From JBAZKK01 sp041650795 (GTDB lineage: Bacteria > Omnitrophota > Gorgyraeia > Gygaellales > Profunditerraquicolaceae), in contig JBAZKK010000011.1 in assembly GCA_041650795.1 (NCBI GenBank), positions 1 through 31,792 of the forward strand: a stretch of 31,792 nt of DNA, given 5' to 3'. The translations under genes were made by a program, and so were the position numbers. Shown here piece after piece: positions 30,924-31,792 of this stretch. Positions within the stretch are counted from its first letter, which is position 1. Each line of letters begins with the position of its first letter. The notes under the pieces were generated by a model. It worked only from the letters and a program-made list of their open reading frames with translations, ran no database searches and was not told the DNA's origin.

Positions 30924-31792
30924 ATTTAAAGGAGAATGCACCGTACGAATCGGCATCAACCTTTACTTTGTCTCCTTCGCGGAATGCGCCCTCCAGGAGC
31001 TTGATTGCCAAGGGGTCCTGGATATACCTCTGCACTGCCCTCTTTAAAGGCCGGGCGCCGAAATGACTGTCAAAGCCCTCTGCCACCAGAAAATCCTTGG
31101 CCTTTTTAGTCAATTCCAGTTTAACCCCGCGCTGGGATAACCTGCGGTAAACAGACTCCAGCTCCAATTCTAGAATTCTGTAAATATCATCCCTGGATAA
31201 TGGATTGAAGATAACGGTATCGTCAATGCGGTTGATGAACTCCGGCCGGAAGAATTTTCTGACCTCCAGCATCAACTTATCCCTGAGCTCTTTATAAGAC
31301 CTCTCTTGACCGGCATCAATGTTATCCTGGATAAGCTCCTGTCCGATATTCGAGGTCATGATGATTACCGTATTCTTGAAATTAACGGTGCGCCCCTGTC
31401 CATCGGTGAGTCTGCCTTCGTCTAAGATCTGTAAAAGCACGTTAAATACATCGGGATGCGCCTTCTCTATTTCATCCAACAGGATGACGGAATAAGGCCT
31501 GCGCCTGACTTTTTCCGTAAGCTGGCCCCCTTCCTCGTAACCGACATATCCCGGAGGGGCTCCGATGAGGCGTGAGACGCTGAATTTTTCCATATACTCC
31601 GACATATCAAAGCGCAAAAGGGCATCCTCATCGTCAAATAAAAACCAGGCCAATGTCTTGGCAAGCTTGGTCTTGCCTACGCCGGTAGGCCCGAGGAATA
31701 TAAACGACCCCATCGGCCTGTTTTCATCACCGAGTCCGGAACGCGCCCTTCTTATGGCAGCGGAGACGGTCTTAATCGCTTCGCCCTGCCCT
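30922..31792 (-). CDS. clpB: ATP-dependent chaperone ClpB, C-terminal part (cut by window edge)
   Basis: A Hsp100 disaggregase that pulls proteins out of aggregates with DnaK. The 289 visible residues are the second AAA+ domain: GQGEAIKTVSAAIRRARSGL just before it, Walker A GPTGVGKT, EYMEKFSVSRLIGAPPGYVGYEEGG (pore loop region, two parts), Walker B VILLDEIEKAHPDV, FFRPEFINRIDD with the arginine finger, and the D2 small domain with GARPLKRAVQRYIQDPLA. The frame is open to the right edge. The ending GDKVKVDAD fits ClpB better than ClpA or ClpC. It lies next to the dnaK operon but ends before its promoter; its TAG stop overlaps the palindrome array. Confidence 0.93.
   Translation of the reverse strand, partial: GQGEAIKTVSAAIRRARSGLGDENRPMGSFIFLGPTGVGKTKLAKTLAWFLFDDEDALLRFDMSEYMEKFSVSRLIGAPPGYVGYEEGGQLTEKVRRRPYSVILLDEIEKAHPDVFNVLLQILDEGRLTDGQGRTVNFKNTVIIMTSNIGQELIQDNIDAGQERSYKELRDKLMLEVRKFFRPEFINRIDDTVIFNPLSRDDIYRILELELESVYRRLSQRGVKLELTKKAKDFLVAEGFDSHFGARPLKRAVQRYIQDPLAIKLLEGAFREGDKVKVDADSYGAFSFK

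Noticed and set aside
31467..31664. A 65-codon minus-strand frame inside clpB
   Set aside because: It overlaps the Walker B region of clpB in another frame and has no family pattern.

Overview
The window is a gene-dense bacterial chromosome segment of about 32 kb and medium GC. Every one of its 32 recognisable genes lies on the minus strand, so the genes run from high to low coordinates. Two are cut by the window edges (clpB at the right, tyrS at the left). LptD, an acyltransferase of the PlsC family and UDP-sugar enzymes indicate a diderm with lipopolysaccharide. A type IV-type pilin, HrcA/CIRCE heat-shock control, a TIGR03936/DUF2344 protein beside rng and a DUF1015 protein fit candidate phyla of the PVC neighbourhood; my best guess is Omnitrophota, which is an inference from gene style and not proven here. 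There are no tRNA or rRNA genes, no CRISPR array and no complete insertion sequence.

Layout in the direction of transcription. (1) 31792-30922: C-terminal part of clpB. (2) 30774-23420: a CIRCE-controlled heat-shock unit, hrcA-grpE-dnaK-dnaJ, continuing with almost no spacing into an FmdB-type zinc ribbon, a VanZ-like membrane protein, a DUF1015 protein and accD. (3) 23368-19958: an MsmX/UgpC-type ABC ATPase followed by two diguanylate cyclase genes, from a promoter whose -35 box lies in the end of accD. (4) 19915-11657: ROK sugar kinase, transaldolase, lptD and four nucleotide-sugar enzymes (UDP-glucose dehydrogenase, UDP-HexNAc dehydrogenase, a C4-epimerase, UDP-glucuronate decarboxylase), nearly all touching or overlapping. 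(5) 11552-11106: a single pilin gene with its own strong promoter and terminator. (6) 11034-9264: a half-length DUF2344 gene and rng. (7) 9022-2253: rplU-obg-proB-proA-nadD-rpe-phosphohexomutase-plsC, a tightly packed housekeeping unit. (8) 2147-1: rpsA and the start of tyrS.

The most unusual feature is not a gene. At three boundaries between transcription units (rpsA/tyrS, uxs/pilin, clpB/hrcA) there are small arrays of a 13-bp near-palindrome, RGAAANNNTTTCY, spaced at exactly 23 bp, with semi-conserved 10-bp spacers of two alternating types. The arrays begin in the stop codon of the upstream gene or within a few bases of it, and two of them end just upstream of the -35 box of the next promoter. 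A fourth boundary (rng/rplU) holds an unrelated 128-bp element with nested inverted repeats whose end also supplies the stop codon of rng. Other points worth a second look are a structured 118-nt spacer before dnaK with a perfect 16-bp palindrome, a GAF-GGDEF gene whose reading frame continues upstream without a usual start codon, a short HrcA, a half-length DUF2344 protein, and the lack of rpmA between rplU and obg.
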